DNA of 64,000 nt from Bradyrhizobium sp. CCH5-F6 (lineage in GTDB: Bacteria; Pseudomonadota; Alphaproteobacteria; Rhizobiales; Xanthobacteraceae): contig NZ_LSIC01000124.1 in the NCBI RefSeq assembly GCF_001556045.1, positions 1 through 64,000 of the forward strand. Direction: 5' to 3'. The stretch's first letter is position 1. Each line of letters starts with the position of its first letter. Below are positions 1 through 7,291 of the stretch, piece after piece. The notes beneath the pieces are model-generated. The model was given only the letters and a program-made list of their open reading frames with translations, was not told where the DNA came from and ran no database searches. Made by a program: the position numbers and the translations under genes.

Positions 1-611
1 TGTCAGAACCCTCCCCGAAAGACCCCGCGCCTGCAGAGGACACAGACCCCGAGCCGCGGCCGGGGCGCGTGCGCAAGCCGATCGGCTGGTCGACCATCAT
101 CATTGCGGTCCTGGTGGCGGTGAGCGCGGGCATGGTCTGGCGGCGTGACGGCACCGAAGGTGTCCTCGAGATTCTCACCCACGACCTTTCGCTGTTCTCA
201 GGCATCCTGCCGCGCGTGCTGGCCGGCTGCCTGCTCGGCGCGTTCATCTCGGAGATCCTGCCGCACGAGAAAGTCTCGCGGTCGCTCGGGCCGAAATCCG
301 GCCTGATGGGCCTTCTGATCGGCGCTGCCTTCGGTGCGATCCTGCCGGGCGGCCCCTTCACCGCCTATCCGGTCGCGAGCGCGCTGCTCGCAGTCGGCGC
401 CGATTTCGGCGCCACCATCGCCATGGTCGTGAGCTGGACCCTGATCGGCTATGGCCGGGCGGTGGCCTGGGAGATCCCGATCATGGGCACGGATTTCACG
501 CTGTGGCGGATCGTCATCTCGCTGCCGCTGCCGGTGCTGGCCGGCGCGCTCGGCCGCTTCGTCTACGTTCGGCTCTATCCGAAGCCGGCCATGAAGGACG
601 ACGAAACTTGA
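1..611 (+). CDS. Half-size membrane permease, first of a pair (5' end cut by one base)
   Basis: An integral membrane protein of about 203 residues. The frame is open from base 3 and the first two bases are TG, so the start codon is most likely an ATG whose first base lies just outside the window. A charged Pro/Glu-rich N-terminal tail is followed by four or five hydrophobic segments. A GAILPGGPF motif and a RAVAWEIPIMG motif recur in equivalent places in the next gene, so the two proteins are paralogues that each look like one half of the large DUF318/ArsP-type permeases. The stop overlaps the TTG start of the partner by four bases, which suggests translational coupling and a two-subunit transporter. 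The substrate cannot be read from the sequence; the zinc genes downstream make a metal-related role possible. Confidence 0.75.
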   Translation, partial: SEPSPKDPAPAEDTDPEPRPGRVRKPIGWSTIIIAVLVAVSAGMVWRRDGTEGVLEILTHDLSLFSGILPRVLAGCLLGAFISEILPHEKVSRSLGPKSGLMGLLIGAAFGAILPGGPFTAYPVASALLAVGADFGATIAMVVSWTLIGYGRAVAWEIPIMGTDFTLWRIVISLPLPVLAGALGRFVYVRLYPKPAMKDDET

Positions 612-1108
612 GCGCCGCGCTTCTGATCGACATCCTGCTTTGGGGCTCGGTTCTCGGCGTTGGCCTGATCGCTTTCCGCCGCGGACCTGCCGTGTTCAAG
701 GCGTCGCTGCGCGAAGGGTCCATGGACTTCATCAACATCGTGCCGCGGATCGCGCTGGGTGTGATCGGCTCCGGCTACATCGCCGCCATCATCCCGCAGG
801 AGGTGATCACGGGCTGGCTGGGCCCGGACAGCGGCTGGCTCGGGGTCGCAACTGCCGTGGTCGCCGGCGCCGCCACGCCCGGTGGTCCCGTGATCGGCTT
901 CTCCATCGGTACGGTGGCGCTGAAGTCGGGCGGCGGGGCGCCCCAGGTGGTCGCCTATGTCGTGGCCTGGGCGCTGTTCGCCTTCCAGCGGGTGATCTTG
1001 TGGGAGATCCCGTTCATGCCGGCCCGTTTCGTCTGGTTCCGCTGCGCCGTCTCGCTGCCGTTCCCGTTCGTGGCCGCCGCCATCGCCATGATTATCGGCA
1101 AGCCGTGA
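608..1108 (+). CDS. Half-size membrane permease, second of a pair
   Basis: A membrane protein of 166 residues if started at TTG 608, which overlaps the previous stop (TTGA). A longer frame runs upstream, but residues before this TTG are only the out-of-frame reading of the first permease. It has about four hydrophobic segments. Paralogy to the upstream gene is visible in PRIALG, LGPDSGWLG, GAATPGGPV and QRVILWEIPFMP, which align with PRVLAG, LGPKSGLMG, GAILPGGPF and GRAVAWEIPIMG. The conserved PGGP loops are probably part of a transport path shared by the two subunits. The gene ends just before a Zur-like palindrome, so it is probably transcribed separately from the zinc operon. Confidence 0.75.
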   Translation: MSAALLIDILLWGSVLGVGLIAFRRGPAVFKASLREGSMDFINIVPRIALGVIGSGYIAAIIPQEVITGWLGPDSGWLGVATAVVAGAATPGGPVIGFSIGTVALKSGGGAPQVVAYVVAWALFAFQRVILWEIPFMPARFVWFRCAVSLPFPFVAAAIAMIIGKP

Positions 1109-1130
1109 CCTCGTCGTGGACAGGGGTAAT

Positions 1131-1143
1131 GTTATAATATAAC
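1131..1143. promoter_or_regulatory. Zur-type operator overlapping a -10 element
   Basis: GTTATAATATAAC is a perfect palindrome with six-base arms around a central A. It resembles sites bound by the zinc repressor Zur in rhizobia and Agrobacterium. It contains TATAAT (1133-1138), so repressor binding would cover the -10 hexamer of the promoter for the zinc operon. No convincing -35 hexamer was seen. Confidence 0.6.
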
Positions 1144-1152
1144 GTGCCTATT

Positions 1153-1374
1153 ATGGTTCCCGCTGCGTCTCACGCCCATCATCACCCTGCCCACGGCCAC
1201 TCCCATGCCCACGGGCATCCGCACGGGCACGATCACGGCCATGATGCGACGTCTCCGCATCCGGCCCAGGCGGCGCCCTGGTCGATCCTGCGCATGACCA
1301 TGGCGGGCCGGCTCGTGGCTGCGCTTGCGGTCTGTGCGGTGCTCTGGGGGATCGTCTTCCTGGCGATGAGGTGA
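1153..1374 (+). CDS. Small His-rich single-pass membrane protein of the zinc operon
   Basis: Predicted 73 residues from ATG 1153; an in-frame GTG at 1144 is also possible but touches the operator. The first half is almost only His, Gly, Ala and Pro with many HxH pairs; the second half has one hydrophobic segment near the C-terminus. The natural role would be binding or buffering Zn(II) at the membrane next to the ABC importer whose ATPase gene follows directly. If the TATAAT inside the operator is the true -10, transcription would begin near 1145 and the mRNA would have almost no leader; no Shine-Dalgarno is seen before 1153. Not a recognised named family. Confidence 0.7.
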   Translation: MVPAASHAHHHPAHGHSHAHGHPHGHDHGHDATSPHPAQAAPWSILRMTMAGRLVAALAVCAVLWGIVFLAMR

Positions 1375-1376
1375 GG

Positions 1377-2132
1377 ATGGCGGCGCTGCATTTCCACAAC
1401 GTTACGCTGGGCTATGACCGGCACCCGGCCGTGCATCATCTCAGCGGCGAGATCGCGCCGGGTGCGCTGGTCGCCGTGGTCGGCCCGAACGGCGCCGGCA
1501 AGTCGACCCTGCTGCGCGGCATCGTCGGTATCCTCAAGCCGCTCGACGGCAGCATCCATCTCGGCGCCCTCGACAACCGGGATATCGCCTATCTGCCGCA
1601 GAGCGCGGAGATCGACCGCAGCTTTCCGATCTCGGTGTTCGATTTCGTCGGCACCGGGCTGTGGCGCGGCACCGGCCTGTTCGGCGGCATCGGCAAGGCC
1701 GCGCGCGAGAAGATCTTGCGCGCGATCACCGCCGTTGGTCTCAATGGTTTCGAGAATCGCCCGATCGGGACGCTCTCCGGCGGCCAGATGCAGCGCGTGC
1801 TGTTCGCGCGGGTGCTGCTCCAGGACGCAAGTCTGATCGTGCTCGACGAGCCCTTCAACGCCATCGACAGCAAGACCACGGCCGATCTGCTCGCGCTGGT
1901 GAAGGAGTGGCACGCCGAGGGCCGCACCGTGCTGGCCGCGCTGCACGACATGGAGATGGTGCGCAACCATTTCAGCGAGACGCTGGTGCTGGCGCGGGGC
2001 CCGGTGGCGTGGGGACCGACTGCCGAGGTGCTGACGCCGGACAACCTGATGGTCGCGATGCGGATGTGCGAGGCCTTCGACGACACTGCCGCGGCCTGCG
2101 CGGACGACGATATCAGCTCGCGGGCGGCTTGA
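1377..2132 (+). CDS. znuC: Zinc/manganese-type ABC transporter ATPase (ZnuC-like)
   Basis: ATP-binding subunit, 251 residues, of a cluster-9 metal importer. Walker A GPNGAGKST lies at residues 36-44, the signature is LSGGQMQR, Walker B is LIVLDEP and the switch His is in AALHDMEM. ATG 1377 is preceded by GAGG at 1368-1371; a GTG at 1371 that overlaps the previous stop is an alternative. Downstream genes encode the permease and binding protein, and the Zur-like site upstream points to zinc rather than manganese as the substrate. The exact metal is an inference. Confidence 0.87.
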   Translation: MAALHFHNVTLGYDRHPAVHHLSGEIAPGALVAVVGPNGAGKSTLLRGIVGILKPLDGSIHLGALDNRDIAYLPQSAEIDRSFPISVFDFVGTGLWRGTGLFGGIGKAAREKILRAITAVGLNGFENRPIGTLSGGQMQRVLFARVLLQDASLIVLDEPFNAIDSKTTADLLALVKEWHAEGRTVLAALHDMEMVRNHFSETLVLARGPVAWGPTAEVLTPDNLMVAMRMCEAFDDTAAACADDDISSRAA

Positions 2133-2138
2133 TATGCG

Positions 2139-3008
2139 ATGATCTATGACGCGCTGATCGGTCCGTTCACAGAATTCGAGTTCATGCGGCGGGCGCTCGC
2201 CGCCGTGATCGCGCTGGCGCTGGCGGGCGCGCCGATCGGCGTATTCCTGATGCTGCGGCGGATGAGCCTCGTCGGCGATGCCATGGCGCACGCGATCCTG
2301 CCCGGCGCGGCCGTCGGATTCCTGCTGTCCGGTCTGAACCTGTTTGCGATGACGGCCGGTGGCCTGATTGCCGGTTTCGCCGTCGCGATCCTCGCCGGGG
2401 TGGTCGCGCGCTCGACCGGGCTGAAGGAGGATGCTTCGCTCGCGACCTTCTATCTCGCTTCGCTGGCCCTCGGCGTCACCATCGTCTCGATCAAGGGTAC
2501 CAACATCGACCTGCTGCACGTGCTGTTCGGCAACATCCTCGCGATGGACGACCAGACGCTGCTGGTGGTCGCCTTCAACGCCACGGTGACGCTGCTGGTG
2601 CTCGCGGTGATCTATCGTCCGCTGGTGATCGAGAGCGTCGATCCCCTGTTCCTGCGCACCGTGAGCCGGGCCGGGGGACCTGCGCATCTCGCCTTCCTCG
2701 CGCTCGTCGTCATCAACCTCGTCAACGGCTTCCAGGCGCTCGGCACGCTGCTTGCGGTCGGCCTCATGATCCTGCCCGCGGGCATCGCCCGGTTCTGGTC
2801 GCGCGATCTCACCGCAATGATCTGCATCGCCGTCGTCGCTGCCGCGGTCTCGGGCTATGCCGGCCTCGTGTTGTCATTCCAGACCCGCGTGCCCTCGGGC
2901 CCGGCGATCATTCTCGTCGCGACGGTGATCTACGTGGTCTCCGTCCTGTTCGGCCGGGTCGGCGGTATCGTCCGGCAGCTGTTTCCCGGCCGGCATCTGG
3001 AAGCGTGA
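2139..3008 (+). CDS. znuB: Zinc ABC transporter permease (ZnuB-like)
   Basis: A 289-residue hydrophobic protein of the ABC-3 permease family with about eight or nine membrane segments. Residues RRMSLVGDAMAHAILPGAAVG match the conserved region of ZnuB/MntB proteins that contacts the ATPase. It starts six bases after the ATPase stop and its own stop lies just before the binding-protein start, so the three genes form one operon. It should form a dimer in the inner membrane and move Zn(II) inward. Confidence 0.87.
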   Translation: MIYDALIGPFTEFEFMRRALAAVIALALAGAPIGVFLMLRRMSLVGDAMAHAILPGAAVGFLLSGLNLFAMTAGGLIAGFAVAILAGVVARSTGLKEDASLATFYLASLALGVTIVSIKGTNIDLLHVLFGNILAMDDQTLLVVAFNATVTLLVLAVIYRPLVIESVDPLFLRTVSRAGGPAHLAFLALVVINLVNGFQALGTLLAVGLMILPAGIARFWSRDLTAMICIAVVAAAVSGYAGLVLSFQTRVPSGPAIILVATVIYVVSVLFGRVGGIVRQLFPGRHLEA

Positions 3009-3010
3009 CG

Positions 3011-3874
3011 ATGCGGCTCATCCTGCTTTGTGCGCTGTTGCTGATCGCCTCGCCGCTGCAAGCCGCGGAGCGGCTCAACGTCGTCGCGAGCTTCTCGATC
3101 CTCGGCGACTTCGTCCGCAACGTCGGCGGCGACCGCATCAACCTGACGACGCTGGTCGGCGCGGACGGCGACGTCCATGTCTATACGCCGGGGCCCGCCG
3201 ATGCGAAGCGGATCTCTTCCGCAAAGCTCGTCATCGTCAACGGGCTCGGCCTCGAGGGCTGGCTGCCGCGCCTCGTGCAGTCCGCGGGCAGCAAGGCCCA
3301 GGTCGTGATTGCGAGCGCCGGCATCTCGCCGTTGAAACTCGGCACCGCCGCCGACCCCCATGCCTGGCAATCCATCCCCAACGCCAAGGTCTACGTCACC
3401 GACATCGCCAATGCGCTGGCGACCGCCAGTCCGGATGATGCGGAGTTCTTCCGCGCCCAGGCCAAGGCCTATCTGGAAAAGCTCGAAACGCTGGACCGCG
3501 AGGTCCGCGACGCCGTGGCGACAATCCCACGGGAGCGGCGCAAGGTGATCTCCACCCACGACGCCTTCGGCTATTTTTCCGCCGAGTACCGTATCCAGTT
3601 CATCGCCCCCCGGGGCGTCTCCACGGAAACCGAACCCAGCGCGCGCGACGTGGCGGCCATCATCGGCCAGATCAAGGCCCAGAAGATCCCGGCCGTGTTC
3701 CTGGAGAATATCAGCGACGACCGGCTGATCCGCCGGATCGCGGCCGAGACTGGCGCGAGGGTCGGCGGGACCCTGATTTCGGACGGTTTGACGGGCGAAA
3801 AGGGGCCTGCACCCACTTACATTGACATGGTCAGGCACAATATAAAGGCCCTGACCAGCGCGCTTGACCATTAG
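3011..3874 (+). CDS. znuA: Zinc ABC transporter substrate-binding protein (ZnuA-like)
   Basis: Periplasmic metal-binding protein, 287 residues from ATG 3011. GGAAG at a good distance supports this ATG over the in-frame GTG at 3005. A short Sec signal peptide ends near LQAAERL. Metal-ligand regions of the cluster A-I family are visible: DVHVYTPGPAD (first His), DPHAW (second His) and STHDAFGYF (third His). The His/Asp-rich flexible loop seen in many ZnuA proteins is absent; the operon instead carries a separate His-rich peptide. It delivers metal to the permease encoded just upstream. Confidence 0.85.
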   Translation: MRLILLCALLLIASPLQAAERLNVVASFSILGDFVRNVGGDRINLTTLVGADGDVHVYTPGPADAKRISSAKLVIVNGLGLEGWLPRLVQSAGSKAQVVIASAGISPLKLGTAADPHAWQSIPNAKVYVTDIANALATASPDDAEFFRAQAKAYLEKLETLDREVRDAVATIPRERRKVISTHDAFGYFSAEYRIQFIAPRGVSTETEPSARDVAAIIGQIKAQKIPAVFLENISDDRLIRRIAAETGARVGGTLISDGLTGEKGPAPTYIDMVRHNIKALTSALDH

Positions 3875-3927
3875 GCAGGGGCCACCCCGCCTCGCGTCGC
3901 GCGAAAAGCCCGAAGTCCGGAGTTGTT

Positions 3928-4974
3928 ATGTCTGACGCGACCTCCCAAAAGATTCCCGTGACCGTCCTGACCGGCTATCTCGGTGCCGGCAAGACCACGC
4001 TGCTCAACCGCATCCTGTCCGAAAACCACGGCAAGAAATACGCCGTCATCGTCAACGAATTCGGCGAGATCGGCATCGACAACGACCTCATCATCGGCGC
4101 CGATGAGGAAGTGTTCGAGATGAACAATGGCTGCATCTGCTGCACCGTGCGCGGCGACCTCGTCCGCATCATGGATGGCCTGATGAAGCGCAAGGGCAAG
4201 TTCGACGCCATCATCGTCGAGACCACCGGCCTTGCCGATCCCGCGCCGGTCGCCCAGACCTTCTTCGTCGACGAGGACGTGCAGAAGAACGCGCGGCTCG
4301 ACGCGGTGGTCACGGTGGCCGACGCAAAGTGGCTGTCCGACCGGCTCAAGGATGCGCCCGAAGCCAAGAACCAGATCGCCTTTGCCGACGTGATCGTGCT
4401 GAACAAGACCGATCTCGTTACCAAGGGCGAGCTCGCCGAGGTCGAGGCCCGCATTCGCGGTATCAACCCCTATGCGAAACTCCACCGCACCGAGCGTTGC
4501 GCTGTGGCGCTGGGCGACGTGCTCGACCGCGGGGCGTTCGACCTCGACCGCATCCTCGACATCGAGCCGGACTTCCTGGAGGCCGATGATCATGACCACG
4601 ATCATGATCACCACCATCACGGCCACGACCATCACCACCATGATCACGGTCACGGCCTGAAGCACTATCACGATGAAGAAATGCAGTCGCTCTCGCTCAA
4701 GACCGACAAGCCGCTCGATCCGAATGTGTTCATGCCCTGGCTCCAGAACCTGGTGCAGGTCGAGGGCGGCAAGATCCTGCGCTCCAAGGGTATCCTCGCC
4801 TTCCACGACGACGACGACCGCTACGTCTTCCAGGGCGTCCACATGATGCTGGAGGGCAATCACCAGCGGAAGTGGAAGGAGGGCGAGCCGCGCGAGAGCC
4901 GCCTCGTCTTCATCGGTCGCGAATTGCCGGAAGAGGCGATCCGCAAGGGTTTCGAGAGCTGCATCGTCTCGTGA
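3928..4974 (+). CDS. CobW/COG0523 GTPase with long His-rich region, probable zinc metallochaperone
   Basis: A 348-residue G3E GTPase. The P-loop GYLGAGKTT is at residues 16-24, the metal-binding CxCC motif is C69-I-C71-C72, and NKTD is the guanine-specificity motif. A run rich in His and Asp occupies about residues 220-250, and a typical CobW C-terminal domain follows. COG0523 proteins near Zur sites are thought to insert or allocate zinc under scarcity; the position after the zinc importer supports that role over cobalt and B12. It follows the binding protein by 53 bp, so it may share the operon transcript. The next gene begins at its stop codon. Confidence 0.85.
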   Translation: MSDATSQKIPVTVLTGYLGAGKTTLLNRILSENHGKKYAVIVNEFGEIGIDNDLIIGADEEVFEMNNGCICCTVRGDLVRIMDGLMKRKGKFDAIIVETTGLADPAPVAQTFFVDEDVQKNARLDAVVTVADAKWLSDRLKDAPEAKNQIAFADVIVLNKTDLVTKGELAEVEARIRGINPYAKLHRTERCAVALGDVLDRGAFDLDRILDIEPDFLEADDHDHDHDHHHHGHDHHHHDHGHGLKHYHDEEMQSLSLKTDKPLDPNVFMPWLQNLVQVEGGKILRSKGILAFHDDDDRYVFQGVHMMLEGNHQRKWKEGEPRESRLVFIGRELPEEAIRKGFESCIVS

Positions 4975-5993
4975 TGAAAGAGTTTACGCCGCCTCCCGAT
5001 TCCGCCTCGATCGTCTCCGTCACCGACCGCGTCAAGCCGGTCGAACTCGGCATGGCCGTGACCTCGGTGCATTTCCTTGGTCCGCGCGCCGCTTTCGTCG
5101 GGGGCGAGGAAAACGTCGCGTTCGTCGACGACAAAGGTGAGATCACCACTGTCGCCGTGCACAACGGCGGCATTCTCTCGACCGCCTCCGACGGCAAGCG
5201 GCTCGTGTTGGGCGGTGACGACGGCAAGGTCGTCTCGCTCGACGCCAAGGGTGAGGTAACGCTGCTCGCCACCGATCCGAAGCGGCGCTGGATCGATGCG
5301 GTGGCGCTCCATGCGGACGGCGCCTTCGCCTGGTCGGCCGGCAAGACGGCCACCGTCAAGAGCGGCAAGACCGAGGAGAAGTCGATCGAGGTGCCGTCGA
5401 CCGTCGGCGGACTCGCGTTCGCGCCGAAGGGCCTTCGGCTCGCGATCGCGCATTACAACGGCGTGACGCTGTGGTTTCCGAACATGGCGGGATCGGCCGA
5501 ATTCCTGCCCTGGGCCGGTTCGCATCACAGCGTCACCTTCAGCCCGGACAACAAATTCCTGGTCACCGCGATGCACGAGCCGGCCCTGCATGGCTGGCGG
5601 CTCGCCGACAACAGGCACATGCGCATGACCGGCTATCCCGGCCGCGTTCGCTCGATGTCGTGGAGCGCAGGGGGCAAGGCGCTGGCGACTTCAGGCGCCG
5701 ATACGGTCATCATGTGGCCGTTCGGCAGCAAGGACGGCCCGATGGGCAAGGAGCCCGCGATGCTCGCCCCGCTCCAGGCACGCGTGTCCGTGGTCGCCTG
5801 CCATCCGAAGAACGACATCCTCGCCGCCGGCTACAGCGACGGCACCGTGCTGATGGTGCGCCTGGAGGACGGCGCGGAGATCCTGGTGCGCCGTAACGGC
5901 ACTCCGCCCGTCGCCGCGCTCGCCTGGAATGCCAAGGGCTCGCTGCTGGCCTTTGCCGATGAAAATGGGGACGGCGGCCTGCTGGAGCTTTAA
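4974..5993 (+). CDS. WD40-repeat protein coupled to the CobW GTPase
   Basis: Predicted 339 residues from the ATG that shares one base with the previous stop (TGATG). Repeated short segments of the WD40 type, such as VTFSPDNKFLVTAMHEPALHGW, RSMSWSAGGKALATSGADTVIMW and VACHPKNDILAAGYSDGTVLM, suggest about six or seven blades of a beta-propeller. No signal peptide is visible, so it is probably cytoplasmic. The tight coupling to the COG0523 GTPase suggests that it acts with it, perhaps as a scaffold for metal delivery. This partnership is an inference from gene order. Confidence 0.75.
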   Translation: MKEFTPPPDSASIVSVTDRVKPVELGMAVTSVHFLGPRAAFVGGEENVAFVDDKGEITTVAVHNGGILSTASDGKRLVLGGDDGKVVSLDAKGEVTLLATDPKRRWIDAVALHADGAFAWSAGKTATVKSGKTEEKSIEVPSTVGGLAFAPKGLRLAIAHYNGVTLWFPNMAGSAEFLPWAGSHHSVTFSPDNKFLVTAMHEPALHGWRLADNRHMRMTGYPGRVRSMSWSAGGKALATSGADTVIMWPFGSKDGPMGKEPAMLAPLQARVSVVACHPKNDILAAGYSDGTVLMVRLEDGAEILVRRNGTPPVAALAWNAKGSLLAFADENGDGGLLEL

Positions 5994-6023
5994 TCTGTCA
6001 TGGATCCCGCCGTATAGGGAACC

Positions 6024-6740
6024 ATGCGATTTCTGACGACATTCCAGCTTGCCGACTTCGCGGATACCCTGGTCAGCCTGATCACGGCCTTCGTGCTGGG
6101 CACGCTGATCGGCGCCGAGCGGCAGTACCGCCAGCGCACCGCGGGCCTGCGCACCAACGTGCTGGTCGCGGTCGGCGCCGCGGCTTTCGTCGACCTGGCG
6201 ATGCATCTGGACGGCGCCGAGGGCGCGGTCCGTGTAATCTCCTACGTCGTCTCAGGCATCGGCTTCCTAGGGGCCGGTGTCATCATGAAGCAGGGCATGG
6301 ACGTCCGTGGGCTCAACACCGCGGCGACGCTCTGGGCATCGGCCGCCGTCGGCTCCTGCGCCGGGGGCGACATGGTCGCGCAAGCGGCGGCGCTCACCTT
6401 CTTCGTCATCGCCGGCAACACGCTGCTGCGTCCGCTGGTCAACGCCATCAACCGTATTCCGCTGAACGAGAAGACCTCGGAAGCGACCTACTACTTCAAG
6501 CTCGCAGTGGCGACTGACGCCCTGCCGGATATGCGCGACCGGCTCATCGACAAGCTCGAGGCCGCCAAATATCCGGTGGCCGATGTCGACGTGGTCGAGA
6601 TCGGCGAGGATGTTCTGGAGATCGTCGCAAGGCTGGTCGCGAGCGCGGTCGATCCAAACGAGCTGAACGCGGTGGCGACGGATTTGCAGCATTTGCCGGG
6701 CGTGCGGCACGCGACGTGGGAGGTCAGCACGACCGATTAG
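6024..6740 (+). CDS. MgtC/SapB family membrane protein
   Basis: A 238-residue protein whose first 140 residues form about four or five membrane helices with the family motifs GTLIGAERQ, RTAGLRTNVLV, GIGFLGAGVIMK and GLNTAATLWASAAVG. The rest is a soluble domain resembling the ACT-like domain of MgtC. MgtC proteins support growth at low magnesium and in acid and modulate the ATP synthase in pathogens; the role in a rhizobium is less clear. It starts 30 bp after the WD40 gene and may be read from the same transcript. Confidence 0.85.
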   Translation: MRFLTTFQLADFADTLVSLITAFVLGTLIGAERQYRQRTAGLRTNVLVAVGAAAFVDLAMHLDGAEGAVRVISYVVSGIGFLGAGVIMKQGMDVRGLNTAATLWASAAVGSCAGGDMVAQAAALTFFVIAGNTLLRPLVNAINRIPLNEKTSEATYYFKLAVATDALPDMRDRLIDKLEAAKYPVADVDVVEIGEDVLEIVARLVASAVDPNELNAVATDLQHLPGVRHATWEVSTTD

Positions 6741-6840
6741 CGCGGCGTTTTGGCGCGCGGCGGTCGGGTTCCCCTCTCGGCCTGCTGCGGAACTGCCGTC
6801 GCGCAATTTCGTTGATCCTGCTGAAAAGGCGGTGATCGAC

Positions 6841-7170
6841 ATGACCGGCAATGGAAATCGCAGACTCAAACGCGACCTGATAGTCGCCTGCTCCCTGTTC
6901 GCAGCAGGTGTCGTGGTGTCGGTGATGTCACTCGCTCAAATCCGTGCCGAAAGCCGGATGGAGCTGGCACAGGCGACACCACCGCTCCAGGGCACCCCGT
7001 CCAACGATCAGAGCAAGACGCCCGCGGAATCCAAGCCCGGCGGGGACCGTCCGACCACGCCGGCCCCAGAGCCCGCGCGGCCGGATTCCGAGACGCAGGG
7101 CGCCGCGACCAGGCCGGCGTTGCCGCCGGCTCCGGCCGAGAAGGTCGGGCCGCCCATCAGGGAGAAATAG
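6841..7170 (+). CDS. Small anchored Pro-rich protein of unknown function
   Basis: About 109 residues from ATG 6841 (an in-frame GTG at 6832 is possible). A positively charged start (RRLKRD) precedes one hydrophobic segment at about residues 14-32. The remainder is low-complexity and rich in Pro, Ala, Thr, Ser and Lys, and would lie in the periplasm. No enzyme motif is seen. It ends just before a dispersed inverted repeat and converges with the homospermidine synthase gene. Confidence 0.55.
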   Translation: MTGNGNRRLKRDLIVACSLFAAGVVVSVMSLAQIRAESRMELAQATPPLQGTPSNDQSKTPAESKPGGDRPTTPAPEPARPDSETQGAATRPALPPAPAEKVGPPIREK

Positions 7171-7180
7171 TTTTCTCGCC

Positions 7181-7283
7181 GTCATTCCGGGGCGCGCGTA
7201 GCGCGAGCCCGGAATCCGTTCATCTGCACGTACTGTCGCCCGATGGATTCCGGGCTCGGCGCTGCGCGCCGCCCCGGAATGAC
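7181..7283. repeat. Dispersed palindromic repeat, family A, copy 1
   Basis: A 103-base element bounded by GTCATTCCGGGGCG and its complement CGCCCCGGAATGAC, with an inner pair GAGCCCGGAATCC and GGATTCCGGGCTC. It can fold into a long double hairpin and lies between two convergent genes. A second copy with the same ends is at 21062-21164. Such elements are frequent between genes in Bradyrhizobium. Confidence 0.8.
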
Positions 7284-7291
7284 ATGTTGCC

